From Paraburkholderia elongata (GTDB lineage: Bacteria > Pseudomonadota > Gammaproteobacteria > Burkholderiales > Burkholderiaceae), in assembly GCF_013177735.1 (NCBI RefSeq), contig NZ_WOEZ01000074.1:106965-170964 (forward strand): a DNA stretch of 64,000 bases. Reading direction: 5' to 3'. The position numbers and the translations under genes are program-made. The notes under the pieces were generated by a model. It ran no database searches and had not been told where the DNA came from. It was given only the letters and a program-made list of their open reading frames with translations. This document shows positions 53,374 to 63,011 of this stretch, piece after piece; the first letter of the stretch is position 1, and every line of letters begins with the position of its first letter.

Positions 53374-53741
53374 TTGTAACTCCGAATGATTGAGTGAATA
53401 GATGACTCAATCATATGCTGCAACGCCGCAAAAATCAATATTCAGTATGTAGTATATCAGTCGATGTTGTTTTTAGGATTGCATGCTCAAGGTAGCACGA
53501 GCGACCGGCGGGCGGTTCCTCTCCTTTTCGAAACAGGCGAAGCTCAGTGTAAACGCGCAAAACGCGCGCTATGCGCGCAGCCGCGTTCGATGATCGCGCA
53601 ATTTCACTCGAATGCGGATTGTGGGAAAGGCTTCTCATCATTAACCTTCGGGGAATCCTGTGATGGGCCCGCAGCGGCCACTGCCCCATATCTGCCGCGC
53701 GCTTCCAGACAGCACCCCGAGAATCCGAAGGAGACACCGTC
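53374..53741. other. divergent promoter region between the gntR unit and the MHS carrier
   Basis: Contains a 29-nt inverted repeat (53386-53414) and GTATGTAGTATATCAG (53445-53460), a weaker relative of the TGTGATATATCACA core. An open frame at 53464-53745 has no coding features. No gene seen. Confidence 0.5.
53386..53414. promoter_or_regulatory. inverted repeat upstream of the gntR unit
   Basis: ATGATTGAGT (53386-53395) and ACTCAATCAT (53405-53414) are exact complements with a 9-nt spacer, 13 nt upstream of the small membrane-protein ATG. Likely a regulator site, unlike the GATATATC sites in sequence. Confidence 0.6.
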
Positions 53742-55070
53742 ATGAGTATCACCATCCCAAAAGTGCCTAAAACGGCCACCGCCGACAACCGCACGGCGCG
53801 CAGCCAGGCCAGTAAGGCGGCGCTTGGCAGCTTCGTTGGCGCCGTGGTCGATTGGTACGACTTTCTGCTCTACGGCATCGTCGCCGCGCTCGTCTTCAAT
53901 GCCGAGTTCTTCCCGAAGGTCAGCCCGGCGATGGGCACGCTCGCTGCATTCGCAACCTTCGGCGTCGGCTTTCTGTTTCGGCCGCTCGGCGGCTTCGTGT
54001 TCGGCCACTACGGCGACCGGCTTGGACGCAAGCGCATGCTGGTCCTTACGGTGATGATGATGGGTCTCTCTACCGCGGCGATCGGCCTGCTGCCGGCCTT
54101 CTCCAGTATCGGCTGGTGGGCGCCGGTGCTGCTCGTGACGTTGCGCGCGATCCAGGGCTTCGCGGTCGGCGGCGAATGGGGCGGCGCGGCGTTGATGGCG
54201 GTCGAAAGCGCGCCGGAGAAGAAAAAGGCGTTCTACAGCAGCGGCGTGCAGGTCGGCTATGGCGTGGGTCTCGTGCTCTCGACTGGCCTGGTCGCGATCA
54301 TCAGCCGCTCGATGGACAACGCGTCGTTCCTGAGCTGGGGCTGGCGCCTGCCCTTTCTGTTCAGTGTGGTGCTGGTGCTGATCGCGCTGTGGATCCGCTC
54401 GAGCATGGAAGAATCGAAGGAGTTCGTCGAGAAGGTCGGCGAGCACGGTGAACGCAGCGTGCGGCTGCCGATCGTCGAGGCATTGCTGAAGCACCCCAAG
54501 GCTTTCCTGCTGATCATCGCGCTGCGCCTTGCCGAGTTGTTCACGATGTATATCGTGACGGCGTTCGCACTGAATTACTCGACGGCAAATCTGCATATGC
54601 CGCGCGAGTTCTTCCTCACGATCGGCCTGCTGGTCGGCGCGGTGAGCTGCGTGACGATTCCTTGTTTCGCTTGGCTTGCGGACCGTTTCGGCCGCCGGCG
54701 CGTGTATATCGTCGGCGCACTGGTCGGCATGTTCAGCGCGGTGCCGTTCTTTCTCGCTCTCGAGGCACGCTCGACGGTGTGGATCGTGATCTTCGCGGTC
54801 ATGCTCGCCAACGTCGCCCACGACATGGTTGTGAGCGTGCAGCAACCCATGTTCACCGAACTGTTCGGCACCGAGTATCGCTACAGCGGCGCCGGAGTCG
54901 GTTATCAGGTGGCAAGCGTGGTCGGCGGCGGCTTCACGCCGTTTATCGCAGTGGCGCTGGTCAGCTTTGCCGGCGGCTCGTGGCACCCGGTGGCTGCTTA
55001 TCTGGCAATCGGCTGCCTGATCTCGGTGCTGGTGGCGGCGAAGATGAAGACCGGGCGCACAGTCGACTGA
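53742..55070 (+). CDS. MHS-family metabolite/H+ symporter (MFS)
   Basis: A 442-residue, 12-helix carrier of the metabolite:H+ symporter family (ShiA/KgtP group). Signatures: SFVGAVVDWYDFLLYGIVAA in helix 1, GHYGDRLGRKRMLV loop 2-3, RAIQGFAVGGEWGGAALMAV in helix 4, and ADRFGRRRVY loop 8-9. Members import dicarboxylates, shikimate or similar acids. It precedes the second OxlT-like carrier on the same strand and may be part of the same carboxylate response. Substrate not determinable. Confidence 0.88.
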   Translation: MSITIPKVPKTATADNRTARSQASKAALGSFVGAVVDWYDFLLYGIVAALVFNAEFFPKVSPAMGTLAAFATFGVGFLFRPLGGFVFGHYGDRLGRKRMLVLTVMMMGLSTAAIGLLPAFSSIGWWAPVLLVTLRAIQGFAVGGEWGGAALMAVESAPEKKKAFYSSGVQVGYGVGLVLSTGLVAIISRSMDNASFLSWGWRLPFLFSVVLVLIALWIRSSMEESKEFVEKVGEHGERSVRLPIVEALLKHPKAFLLIIALRLAELFTMYIVTAFALNYSTANLHMPREFFLTIGLLVGAVSCVTIPCFAWLADRFGRRRVYIVGALVGMFSAVPFFLALEARSTVWIVIFAVMLANVAHDMVVSVQQPMFTELFGTEYRYSGAGVGYQVASVVGGGFTPFIAVALVSFAGGSWHPVAAYLAIGCLISVLVAAKMKTGRTVD

Positions 55071-55103
55071 TTCTTGCCTGATTTTCACCGTTGACTATGC
55101 GGC

Positions 55104-55136
55104 GGGCCGGCTTGGCGAAGGTGCCAATGCCGGCCC
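55104..55136 (+). terminator. GC-rich hairpin after the MHS carrier gene
   Basis: GGGCCGGC-TTGGC pairs with GCCAA-T-GCCGGCCC around GAAGGT (one bulged T). The stem is strong, but no T-run follows, so termination may be weak or Rho-assisted. Confidence 0.5.
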
Positions 55137-55350
55137 ACTTGCCTCTTATCTCCGCCTTTTTGCCGATTCCGGCGTCCAACTCCCCCGCATCCGGTAGTCC
55201 ATCCCAAGGCTTTATGCCGCGTTGCCGCAATTCGACAGATTGCGGTCGTATTTCATCAGGCTAATGCCTTATGCATTTTTATCTCATATTGCAAAGGCCA
55301 AATTCACGCTCTATCGTTCGTCGAAGCGGGTTTCATATCGATTTCTGCCC

Positions 55351-55364
55351 ATCTCATATGAGAT
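55351..55364. promoter_or_regulatory. palindrome before the second OxlT gene
   Basis: ATCTCATATGAGAT is a perfect 14-nt inverted repeat 107 nt upstream of the ATG, with a half-site copy (ATCTCATAT) at 55281-55289. Possible regulator site. Confidence 0.45.
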
Positions 55365-55471
55365 TCTAATACATATATCGATGACTTATCGACCTGCAAT
55401 TTTTACGCAGGGACACTAAAGCATTGTGTATGAAGCGCCGATAACAAAGAATTCCTCACCGGAGACCGACC

Positions 55472-56875
55472 ATGAGCAGCATCACCGAGCCGAACGGGCA
55501 TTCAGGTTCTGCCCCATTCTTTTCCAAACAGGCCACCGTTGCGAAACCGGGGTTTTCGCGCTGGATGGTTCCGCCCGCGGCCCTCGCCGTTCACCTCTGT
55601 ATCGGCCAGGCGTACGCCTTCTCCGTGTTCAACGGTCCGCTGACCAAGGTCATCGGCATTACGCAATCCGCCGCTGACGACTGGTCGCTGACCTCGCTCG
55701 GCTGGATCTTTTCGCTGGCGATCGTGTTCCTGGGTTTGTCAGCCGCGTTTGCTGGCAAGTGGCTCGAGCAAGTCGGCCCGCGCCGCACGATGTTCACCGC
55801 CGCGTGCTGCTTCGGCGGCGGCTTCCTGGTTTCCGCGCTCGGCGTGCATCTGCATCAGATCGCGCTGCTCTATCTCGGATACGGCGTGATCGGCGGGATC
55901 GGACTCGGCCTCGGTTACGTGTCGCCGGTGTCGACGTTGATCCGCTGGTTCCCGGACCGTCGCGGCATGGCGACCGGCATGGCGATCATGGGCTTCGGCG
56001 GCGGCGCGATGATTGCCGCGCCTTTGTCGGTGGCGTTGATGAACCACTTCCGCAGCGCGACGAGCATCGGTGTAGCCGAGACTTTCGTTGTGCTCGGCAT
56101 TGCGTACTTCATCTCGATGGCGATCGGTGCGCTCGCGATTCGCGTGCCGCCGGCAGACTGGAAGCCGGCCGGCTGGACGCCGCCCGCAACGAACCAGAAG
56201 AAGATGATTTCGCGCAACCACGTGCACATCGATCAGGCGTTGAAGACGCCGCAGTTCTATCTGATCTGGCTGGTGCTGTTCCTCAACGTGACGGCCGGCA
56301 TCGGCATTCTGGGCCAGGCTTCGGTGATGATTCAGGAGAGCTTCAAGGACACCGTGACGGCCGCCGCGGCGGCTGGTTTCGTCGGCCTGCTGTCGCTGTT
56401 CAACATGGGTGGCCGTTTCGTGTGGGCCTCGGCTTCGGACTGGATCGGCCGCAAGAACACCTACTTCATTTTCTTCGCACTCGGCGCCGTGCTGTACTAC
56501 CTCGTGCCCGGCTTCGCCGCTTCCGGCCAGATCGCCCTGTTCGTGCTCGCATACTGCGTGATCCTGTCAATGTACGGCGGCGGCTTCTCGACGGTGCCCG
56601 CGTATCTCGCGGACATGTTCGGCACTGCGTTCGTCGGCGGCATTCACGGCCGCCTGCTGACCGCCTGGGCCGCGGCAGGTGTTGCAGGTCCCGTGCTGGT
56701 GAATTACATCCGCGCATATGAAGTGGCGCACGGCGTCGCAAAGGCGGATGCCTACACGATGACGATCCACATCATGGTCGTGCTGCTGGTGATCGGCTTC
56801 GTCTGCAACCTGCTGGTCAAGCGTGTCGACGACAAACACCACATGACTGACGCACAACTCGCCAAAGGCGCCTAA
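55472..56875 (+). CDS. oxlT: OxlT-type MFS carrier (copy 2), large subunit
   Basis: A 467-residue, 12-helix carrier of the oxalate/formate antiporter family. Helix 1 HLCIGQAYAFSVFNGPL, loop ARRTMF-like region at GPRRTMFTAACCFGGG, GLGYVSPVSTLIRWFPDRRG and the C-terminal SMYGGGFSTVPAYLADMFG. It differs from copy 1 (46183-47523), which has a shorter N-terminus. It is followed 10 nt later by a 42-residue partner, an arrangement typical of the 'MFS transporter small subunit' pair in beta-proteobacteria. Confidence 0.9.
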   Translation: MSSITEPNGHSGSAPFFSKQATVAKPGFSRWMVPPAALAVHLCIGQAYAFSVFNGPLTKVIGITQSAADDWSLTSLGWIFSLAIVFLGLSAAFAGKWLEQVGPRRTMFTAACCFGGGFLVSALGVHLHQIALLYLGYGVIGGIGLGLGYVSPVSTLIRWFPDRRGMATGMAIMGFGGGAMIAAPLSVALMNHFRSATSIGVAETFVVLGIAYFISMAIGALAIRVPPADWKPAGWTPPATNQKKMISRNHVHIDQALKTPQFYLIWLVLFLNVTAGIGILGQASVMIQESFKDTVTAAAAAGFVGLLSLFNMGGRFVWASASDWIGRKNTYFIFFALGAVLYYLVPGFAASGQIALFVLAYCVILSMYGGGFSTVPAYLADMFGTAFVGGIHGRLLTAWAAAGVAGPVLVNYIRAYEVAHGVAKADAYTMTIHIMVVLLVIGFVCNLLVKRVDDKHHMTDAQLAKGA

Positions 56876-56885
56876 CGAGACTCGC

Positions 56886-57014
56886 ATGTCGACCATTCAA
56901 GCCGTTCATCCGACCAACAAGGTCAAGCTCGCCGTCTTCTGGCTCTATGTAACGCTGCCGCTGGCATGGGGCGTGATCAATACGCTCTCGCAAGCGATGA
57001 AGCTGTTCAAGTAA
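56886..57014 (+). CDS. MFS transporter small subunit
   Basis: A 42-residue peptide: MSTIQAVHPTNKVKLAVFWL, then YVTLPLAWGVINTLSQAM and KLFK. One membrane helix with a conserved aromatic/Pro pattern (LYVTLPLAWGV). It is encoded 10 nt after the OxlT-like carrier and too short for usual gene callers. Small subunits of this kind are known next to OxlT-like carriers; whether it is needed for transport is unproven. Confidence 0.8.
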   Translation: MSTIQAVHPTNKVKLAVFWLYVTLPLAWGVINTLSQAMKLFK

Positions 57015-57022
57015 GTGTTGAA

Positions 57023-57049
57023 CGGCACCCCGCACTGTGCGGGGTGCCG
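57023..57049. terminator. hairpin after the carrier operon
   Basis: CGGCACCCCGCA and TGCGGGGTGCCG form a 12-bp perfect stem with a CTG loop, 9 nt after the small-subunit stop and 68 nt before the end of the adhesin gene on the other strand. No T-run follows. Confidence 0.7.
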
Positions 57050-57116
57050 GTACAGGCTTGCCGACGCGCGCGCGAACCGCGCGCGCTCTCCTACTTTGCT
57101 ACCCTCCTTTCCCCGG

Positions 57117-60100
57117 CTACCACTGGTACGCCGCACCGGCGCCGACTGTTGTCGCGGCAGAACTGATGCCAGCGCCGAGTTTCACTTTCAGGCTCTGCGT
57201 GACACGCGCCGACAAGCCCACTGCGACCGCCTGATAACCCTTATAGCCGGCTGTCCCGACACCGATCGCGAGGTTCTTGTTCGCATCGACCTCCGGAACC
57301 ATAGTCAACGCAATAGCCGACGCCGTGCCCGAATACGCATTGCGCGCGATATCGTTCATGCCGCCCTGGAACTGCTGCATGTTCACGGCGTCGCCGGGCG
57401 CCTGCCCCGCCGCGACGTTGGTGATGCGGCGCTCGTTGCCGGTCGAACCGACCGAAACCGTGTTCGACTGATCGGCAACCGAGCCTTCGCCAATCGCAAC
57501 CGAGTTCGGCGCACTCGCTTTTGCGCCGCCGCCGATCGCCACGGTACCGTTGCCGATCGCCTGCGCCGCATTGCCTGTGCTGTTGACGGCGACATATGAG
57601 CTGCCGGTGACCTGAGTGTTCTTCACAGACTGACCGAGGTCTCCGATCTGCTGGCCGAGGTTGCCAATCTGCTGATTGGTGTTCCAGAGTTGCGCGCCGG
57701 TGACCGCATCGGTGCTGGTGGCCGATACTTCGCCATCCTGCAGGTTGGTGAGCGTGACCTTCGGCGCATTGGCTGCCGTGCCGCCAAGCGTGACCTTGTC
57801 GTGTGCGGAACTGTCGTACTGGAGCGCATTCGCCACCGACCCGCTGATGTTGCCGATCGTGGTTTGCAGTCCGGCAATATCACTGGTGTTCTGCGTCACG
57901 CGGCCATCCAGATTGGTGATCGCGCTGCCGACGTTGCTTACGACCGTGCCGCCGACGTTGTACGACGGCGCAGTCACCGAACCGTCCGGATTGACCGTCG
58001 AGCCGCCGCCGAGCGCCACCGCCGTGCTCGCCGCGTGCGTGTAGAGCTGCGACCCGTTAACAGCGTCCGTACTGGCGGCGTTGACAGCACCTGGCGCCAC
58101 ACCGGTGAGCACCCGGTTGCCCGACGTGCCGGCCAGGTTGATCAGACTGCCGTCCGTCGTCGCGCCGACGTTGATAGTGCGCGACACGGGATCTTGCGTG
58201 ACGATGCCGATCCCGCCGGTCTCCATGTTTTGCTGCAAGGTGGTGAGGCCGGTGTCGAGCGAGCCGAGTGCGTCGCCGACAGTGGTTTGCGTGGCTCCCT
58301 GCAGGTGGTATGTGGGACCGGTCAGCGAACCGTCGGCATTGATTTGTGCGCCGCCGCCGAGTGCGGTCACCATGGGTTTGATCTGACCGACATTGACCGC
58401 GGACGTATCCGTGGTGCCCGCTGCGATACCCGTCAGTTCGCGTACGCCGCTAGTGCCGGTGAAATCGACGCTGGCGCCGTCGGTATCTTTGGCGACCGTG
58501 AGATTGCGCGACGTCTGATCCTGCTGGACAAGGCCGATCTCGCCGTTCGTGATCTGATTCGTGATGTTGCTCACATCTCCTTCGATAGTTGTGGTGCGCG
58601 CGTCGAGATTAGTGATCTGGGTGGTGTTGTCTGTGACGCGCTGATCGAGGTTGGTGATGCTGCCGGTGTTGGCGGCGATATCGCTGGCGTTCTGCGCCAC
58701 CGCCTCGTTGGTCGCGAACAGTTGCGAACCGTTTACCGCCTGATCGCTGATGGCGTTGATCGCACCGGGCGCCACACCGGATATCGCACGGTTACCGCTG
58801 GTGCCGGCCATGTTGACGTGCATGCCGTCGGTTGCTGCGCCGACAAGAAGGTCATGAGAAACCGGATCCTGCGTGACCAATCCGATACCGCCAGCGTTGA
58901 TCTGCGTCTGGAGCAGCGACAGGTTGGTGTCGAGCGAACTGAGCGCGCCGCCCACCGTGGTTTGGGTGCCAGCTTGTACATGGTAGGTGGGCCTGGTTAC
59001 CGAACCGTCGGCATTGACGGTAGCCCCACCGCCAAGCGATGAGACGACCGGACTGATCTGACCGAGATTGACCGCGGAACCCGCGGTTGTGCCAGCTGCC
59101 ACCCCGAGCAACTCGCGCGAGCCTGCAGTTCCGGTGAAGTCGACATGTTTGCCGTCCGTGCCCTTCGCCACGGTCAGGTCGCGCGAGACCGAGTCTTGCT
59201 GCACCAGTCCAATTGCGCCATTGTCGATGTTGGTGGTCATACTGGCCATATCCGCAGTATTTTTCTCGACCGCCTGATTGGTGTCATACATCTGCGCGCC
59301 GGTGACAGCGTCAGAACTGCCGGCGTTCAGCGCGCCGTCCGCAACGTTGGTGAGCTTGACGGGCGTGCCGGCGTTGCCAAGCGTCGCCACGTCATGCTTC
59401 GCGGTGTCGTACTGAAGCGCGTCGGCGCTGGCGGCTATGCTGTCTGTCGCAATCGACGCCAAAGCCGCGCCGACGTCGTTGTAGGTCGTGCCGCCGATGA
59501 CGTATGCCGGGGAGGTGATCGAACCGTCCTGGTTGATTGCTGCGCCGCCGCCAAGTGCTGCGTTCACGCTCTTGAGTTGACCCACCGTCGCTGCGTCGGA
59601 GTCGAATGTGCCGGCTGCGACATTGATGATCTGGCGACGCTGCGCAGTGCTGCCCACTGAAATCGCATTCACCCGGTCCGCGACCGAGTCGTTACCCAGC
59701 GCGATCGAATTCGCCTGGCTCGCCGTCGCACCGACGCCAAACGCCATCGAGTTCGTGGCGCCCTTGAGGATCTTCGCGTTGTAGCCAATCGCCACGCCAC
59801 CGCTCTCCTGCACAATGGCGCCCGTGCCCATCGCCATCGCGTTCGTTGCGACCACGTTAGCGTTGTAGCCAATCGCCAGCGAGTTGTCCGACATGACCCC
59901 GACCGACGCGCCCGCACCAATCGCGGTCGAGTTCAGCGACCTTGCATTGGCGCTCGATCCGACCGCCGTCGCCTCGTTGGCGGCAGCATACGCGCCCGCG
60001 CCCACAGCCAGCGCATCGATGCCCTCTGCATCCGCCACTGGACCGATCGCCATCGCATTCATGTCACCCGAAGTAGTCGTCGCCGTACCGCCTGGCGTCA

Positions 60101-61802
60101 CGTTCTCACTCACCGCAATATAGCTTGTCACCGATGGCGCGCCCAGCAGCATCGACTTCACACCACTCGTTTGCTGCGCATTCTGCGTGACTTGCGTCTG
60201 CAGCGCGTTGAGTTGGCTGGCCGTTGATGAATTTGTACCAATCAGGATGTCGTACACCTGACCGACCGTTGCCGCATCGGTCATGTCCCTGCCGCTTGCC
60301 AAATTGGTAATGCGGCGCTCCGCCCCCCTGCTGCCCACCGACACGGTATTGGCAGCGTACGTCATCGCGTTCGTACCGATAGCCGTCGAGTTGGCGTACC
60401 CGGCTGCCGCGCGCGAACCGATCGCAACCGCGCCGTTACCACTGGCAAAGGCACTACCGCCAATGGCGACCGCTTCGCCGCCCGACGCAGTCGCCGCGCT
60501 CGCGACCGAGACCACCTTGACATACTTCGACGCGTCGGTCGGATCCCCGGCGACAATGTTGATCGCCTGCAGTGCATCGCCCACGTTGGCGTATGTACTT
60601 CCGCTGATCACATAACCCGGCGCCGAAATCGTGCCATCCCTGTTCACCGCCGTGCCACCGCCCAGTGTTGCCGCCACGCTGTTGGCCGTGTTGTACAGCT
60701 GCGCGCCGTTCACCGCGTCCGTGCTGCCCGCTGCCACTGTGCCCGCGGCAAGACCCGTGATCTTCGTGCCGTTCGCACCCTTCAACGTGAGCTTGCCCAT
60801 CGTCATGTCATCGTACGCGACGAAGTTGCTCCACACGTTGCCACTGTTGTCCACGTTCGCGCCCATCGCCTTGATCTGGGCCAGATTGACCGCATCGGTA
60901 TTCTGCGTACCTGCGGCCACGTTGGCGATTTGGCGCTGCAGCGTGCTGCTGCCCACCGACACCGTGTTATCACGGTCAGCCACCGACCGCTGACCCAGCG
61001 CCACCGAGTTAAATCCAGTAGCACTGCTTGCCGCACCCAAAGCTGTTGAAAACCGGGCCACGGACACAGCTGCGGTCCCGAGCGCAATTCCACCGGCTCC
61101 GTCGACTTCGGCAAGCTCGCCAATCGCTGTCCCTTGCGTAGCCGAAGCATTAACGAAAGAGCCACGGCCGACGGCGGTACTGCCACGAGCGGCCGCATTG
61201 GCAGGCGCAGTGTCGGTACGAGGATTCGAACCGCCCATAGCGTTGTCGGTAGGCACACCAAACGCCACAAAAGGCGAATCCGCCCCGCCGTTGTTCACGA
61301 CGTTGCTAACCGTGTTGGTAACGTTGGCGAGGTTGTTGGTTACGTTGGCCAGGTTACCCGCCACGTTTGTCACGTTTTGGTTTGTCTGGTTCAACTGGCC
61401 GACGTTAACCGAGCCGGTCGCCGCAGTGCCGGCCGCAACGCTGGTAATCTGCCGCTCTGCGCCATACGAGCCGACCGAACCGGTATTGACGCGGTCAGCG
61501 ATCGACCCGGAGCCCAGCGCCACGCTATAGTCGTTGCCCGCAATGGCGTTAGATCCCCCTGCCACCGAGTTGAAACCCTCGGACATTGCGTGGCTGTCTG
61601 CCGCAAACGACTGCAGGTCTGAGGCGAGCGCCGCCTGGCCGTTCACGATCGCGTCGATGCCGGTCGCCGCCACAGCAGCAAGCAGCGCCACATTCCGTGC
61701 ACCGCGCCCGGACGACTTCTTCCCGCGCCCTCTTGCGGTCTCTGCAACAGCTACAAACGTGCCGGCAGACGCATTCCAAACAGTTTTATAAGACTGGTTC
61801 AA
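57117..61802 (-). CDS. trimeric autotransporter adhesin (YadA/Hia type)
   Basis: A 1561-residue surface adhesin. An extended signal peptide (ESPR) MNQSYKTVWNASAGTFVAVA starts the protein, followed by ALLAAVAATGIDAIVNGQAA. The passenger contains many YadA head repeats (SVALGSGSIADRVNTGSVGS; NSVALGQRSVADRDNTVSVG; NSMAFGVGATASQANSIAL), coiled-coil stalk pieces with heptads (NQTNQNVTNVAGNLANVTNN) and neck motifs. The C-terminal ~60 residues are the YadA anchor, ending ISSAATTVGAGAAYQW. It is anchored in the outer membrane as a trimer and binds host or abiotic surfaces. No regulator nearby. Confidence 0.95.
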   Translation of the reverse strand: MNQSYKTVWNASAGTFVAVAETARGRGKKSSGRGARNVALLAAVAATGIDAIVNGQAALASDLQSFAADSHAMSEGFNSVAGGSNAIAGNDYSVALGSGSIADRVNTGSVGSYGAERQITSVAAGTAATGSVNVGQLNQTNQNVTNVAGNLANVTNNLANVTNTVSNVVNNGGADSPFVAFGVPTDNAMGGSNPRTDTAPANAAARGSTAVGRGSFVNASATQGTAIGELAEVDGAGGIALGTAAVSVARFSTALGAASSATGFNSVALGQRSVADRDNTVSVGSSTLQRQIANVAAGTQNTDAVNLAQIKAMGANVDNSGNVWSNFVAYDDMTMGKLTLKGANGTKITGLAAGTVAAGSTDAVNGAQLYNTANSVAATLGGGTAVNRDGTISAPGYVISGSTYANVGDALQAINIVAGDPTDASKYVKVVSVASAATASGGEAVAIGGSAFASGNGAVAIGSRAAAGYANSTAIGTNAMTYAANTVSVGSRGAERRITNLASGRDMTDAATVGQVYDILIGTNSSTASQLNALQTQVTQNAQQTSGVKSMLLGAPSVTSYIAVSENVTPGGTATTTSGDMNAMAIGPVADAEGIDALAVGAGAYAAANEATAVGSSANARSLNSTAIGAGASVGVMSDNSLAIGYNANVVATNAMAMGTGAIVQESGGVAIGYNAKILKGATNSMAFGVGATASQANSIALGNDSVADRVNAISVGSTAQRRQIINVAAGTFDSDAATVGQLKSVNAALGGGAAINQDGSITSPAYVIGGTTYNDVGAALASIATDSIAASADALQYDTAKHDVATLGNAGTPVKLTNVADGALNAGSSDAVTGAQMYDTNQAVEKNTADMASMTTNIDNGAIGLVQQDSVSRDLTVAKGTDGKHVDFTGTAGSRELLGVAAGTTAGSAVNLGQISPVVSSLGGGATVNADGSVTRPTYHVQAGTQTTVGGALSSLDTNLSLLQTQINAGGIGLVTQDPVSHDLLVGAATDGMHVNMAGTSGNRAISGVAPGAINAISDQAVNGSQLFATNEAVAQNASDIAANTGSITNLDQRVTDNTTQITNLDARTTTIEGDVSNITNQITNGEIGLVQQDQTSRNLTVAKDTDGASVDFTGTSGVRELTGIAAGTTDTSAVNVGQIKPMVTALGGGAQINADGSLTGPTYHLQGATQTTVGDALGSLDTGLTTLQQNMETGGIGIVTQDPVSRTINVGATTDGSLINLAGTSGNRVLTGVAPGAVNAASTDAVNGSQLYTHAASTAVALGGGSTVNPDGSVTAPSYNVGGTVVSNVGSAITNLDGRVTQNTSDIAGLQTTIGNISGSVANALQYDSSAHDKVTLGGTAANAPKVTLTNLQDGEVSATSTDAVTGAQLWNTNQQIGNLGQQIGDLGQSVKNTQVTGSSYVAVNSTGNAAQAIGNGTVAIGGGAKASAPNSVAIGEGSVADQSNTVSVGSTGNERRITNVAAGQAPGDAVNMQQFQGGMNDIARNAYSGTASAIALTMVPEVDANKNLAIGVGTAGYKGYQAVAVGLSARVTQSLKVKLGAGISSAATTVGAGAAYQW

Positions 61803-62585
61803 GATTTATCCCTTCCTCTTATATGAACAACGCATCCTAAAACAGGACAGATATTTCTTATGGATTCCTAAATACGTACTCGAAATCTGAAAAATATTTA
61901 AGAGCCTTTCACACCTCGCCAACACCTGAAACCCTGCCGCGCAACGAAACACTCCCTAGCTCTCGCCGAAACCTGAACAGGAATTTTTAGCCTACTCACG
62001 CTAAAAAAACTCTGTTTTACGCTAAACAGGGAAGATAAAACATACGAAAATTCCTAAATTTCATTGAGACGCCGTAAACGAAGCGAGCTTTACCCGTGGA
62101 TGGAAAACGCTCGTCGTTCTGTAGGACGCTGCCACGTGGCGCCGTGCTCGCTCGAGCCGAGGTCATAGCGCATCGGAGATGCTTCAAAGAAGTGTATCGA
62201 ACGCTAACGCGGAATTCGACCTGGCCGAATGGATAGGACCTGCCCAAAACCAAACAAAAGCCACATTAAGCACAGAGTGGGTTTTGCCCGCCGGCAGCGG
62301 GAGATTGCGGCTCCTATGCCGCGTAATTTTGGGCTTCGGCTAGTGGCAACGGTCCGCAGTGTCGGTGCGACGACGGGAATTTACCAAGCACTTCGGATGA
62401 CTACGGCGACCGGGCGCGCGCCCTCGAACGTGGACGCGCAGGCGCTATTATCAGCCGCCATGGGAAGCGACCGGCGCGTTCGCGGGTGCGACCAGGAGCT
62501 ACGCGGCTAGAAGTGCCGCATACAAAGCGCCCTGACCATCGGCCCGCGGCACATCACCTCCACGCGGGCCCAACACAGCAACCGC
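61803..62585. other. intergenic region upstream of the adhesin
   Basis: About 780 nt. The part next to the adhesin start (61803-62060) is AT-rich and should contain its promoter. No convincing gene, repeat or terminator is seen; the open frames at 62017-62253 and 62229-62510 have no ribosome sites or family features. Confidence 0.4.
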
Positions 62586-63011
62586 CTAGATCTTCTCGAA
62601 CAACACCTCTTGCGCACCCTCCCACAGCACCTTGGTGCCGAGCTCGCGCAGCTTTTCCTTGCCTTCGACGATTGTCAGGAAGTGATTACCCGCAAGCTGG
62701 CCAAGCTTGCTCGCGAAGCAGCACGAACCGTACGCGAGAATGATCTCCGTTTCGCTGTAACCGCCCGGGTAGAACAGGATGTCGCCCACCGACGGATGGC
62801 TTGTGTGATTTTCGAAGCCGACCGCCACGCCGTCGTTTTCGAGTTTGAAGTCGCCCAGCGGGACCCAGCAGCCCTCGCCGCTCCAGCGCACGTGGATGAT
62901 CTTCTGGCGGTACGGCAGGAGCTTCAGAAAGGCGGCCACTGTTTGTGGCGCGTCGGGATGAGTTTCGGCGGTGAAGACGTGGCCGCAGGAGGTGATTCGA
63001 AGTCGGGTCAT
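62586..63011 (-). CDS. DUF3830 family protein
   Basis: A 141-residue single-domain protein: CGHVFTAETHPDAPQTVAAF, LPYRQKIIHVRWSGEGCWVP, NHTSHPSVGDILFYPGG and ILAYGSCCFASKLGQLAGNH. The fold resembles cyclophilin-like DUF3830 proteins, found near oxidoreductase or amidohydrolase clusters. No companion genes are nearby. Function unknown. Confidence 0.85.
   Translation of the reverse strand: MTRLRITSCGHVFTAETHPDAPQTVAAFLKLLPYRQKIIHVRWSGEGCWVPLGDFKLENDGVAVGFENHTSHPSVGDILFYPGGYSETEIILAYGSCCFASKLGQLAGNHFLTIVEGKEKLRELGTKVLWEGAQEVLFEKI

Larger units (their letters stand above)
55071..55471. other. intergenic region before the second OxlT gene
   Basis: About 400 nt, AT-rich from 55230 on. It holds a GC-rich hairpin (55104-55136) and a palindrome (55351-55364) with a matching half-site ATCTCATAT at 55281. 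An open frame at 55222-55419 has no coding features. Confidence 0.5.

Noticed and set aside
53464..53745. 93-codon + strand frame before the MHS carrier
   Set aside because: Ends inside the carrier start and has no coding character; region is better read as promoter DNA.
62229..62510. 93-codon + strand frame upstream of the DUF3830 gene
   Set aside because: No ribosome site, mixed composition, no domain.
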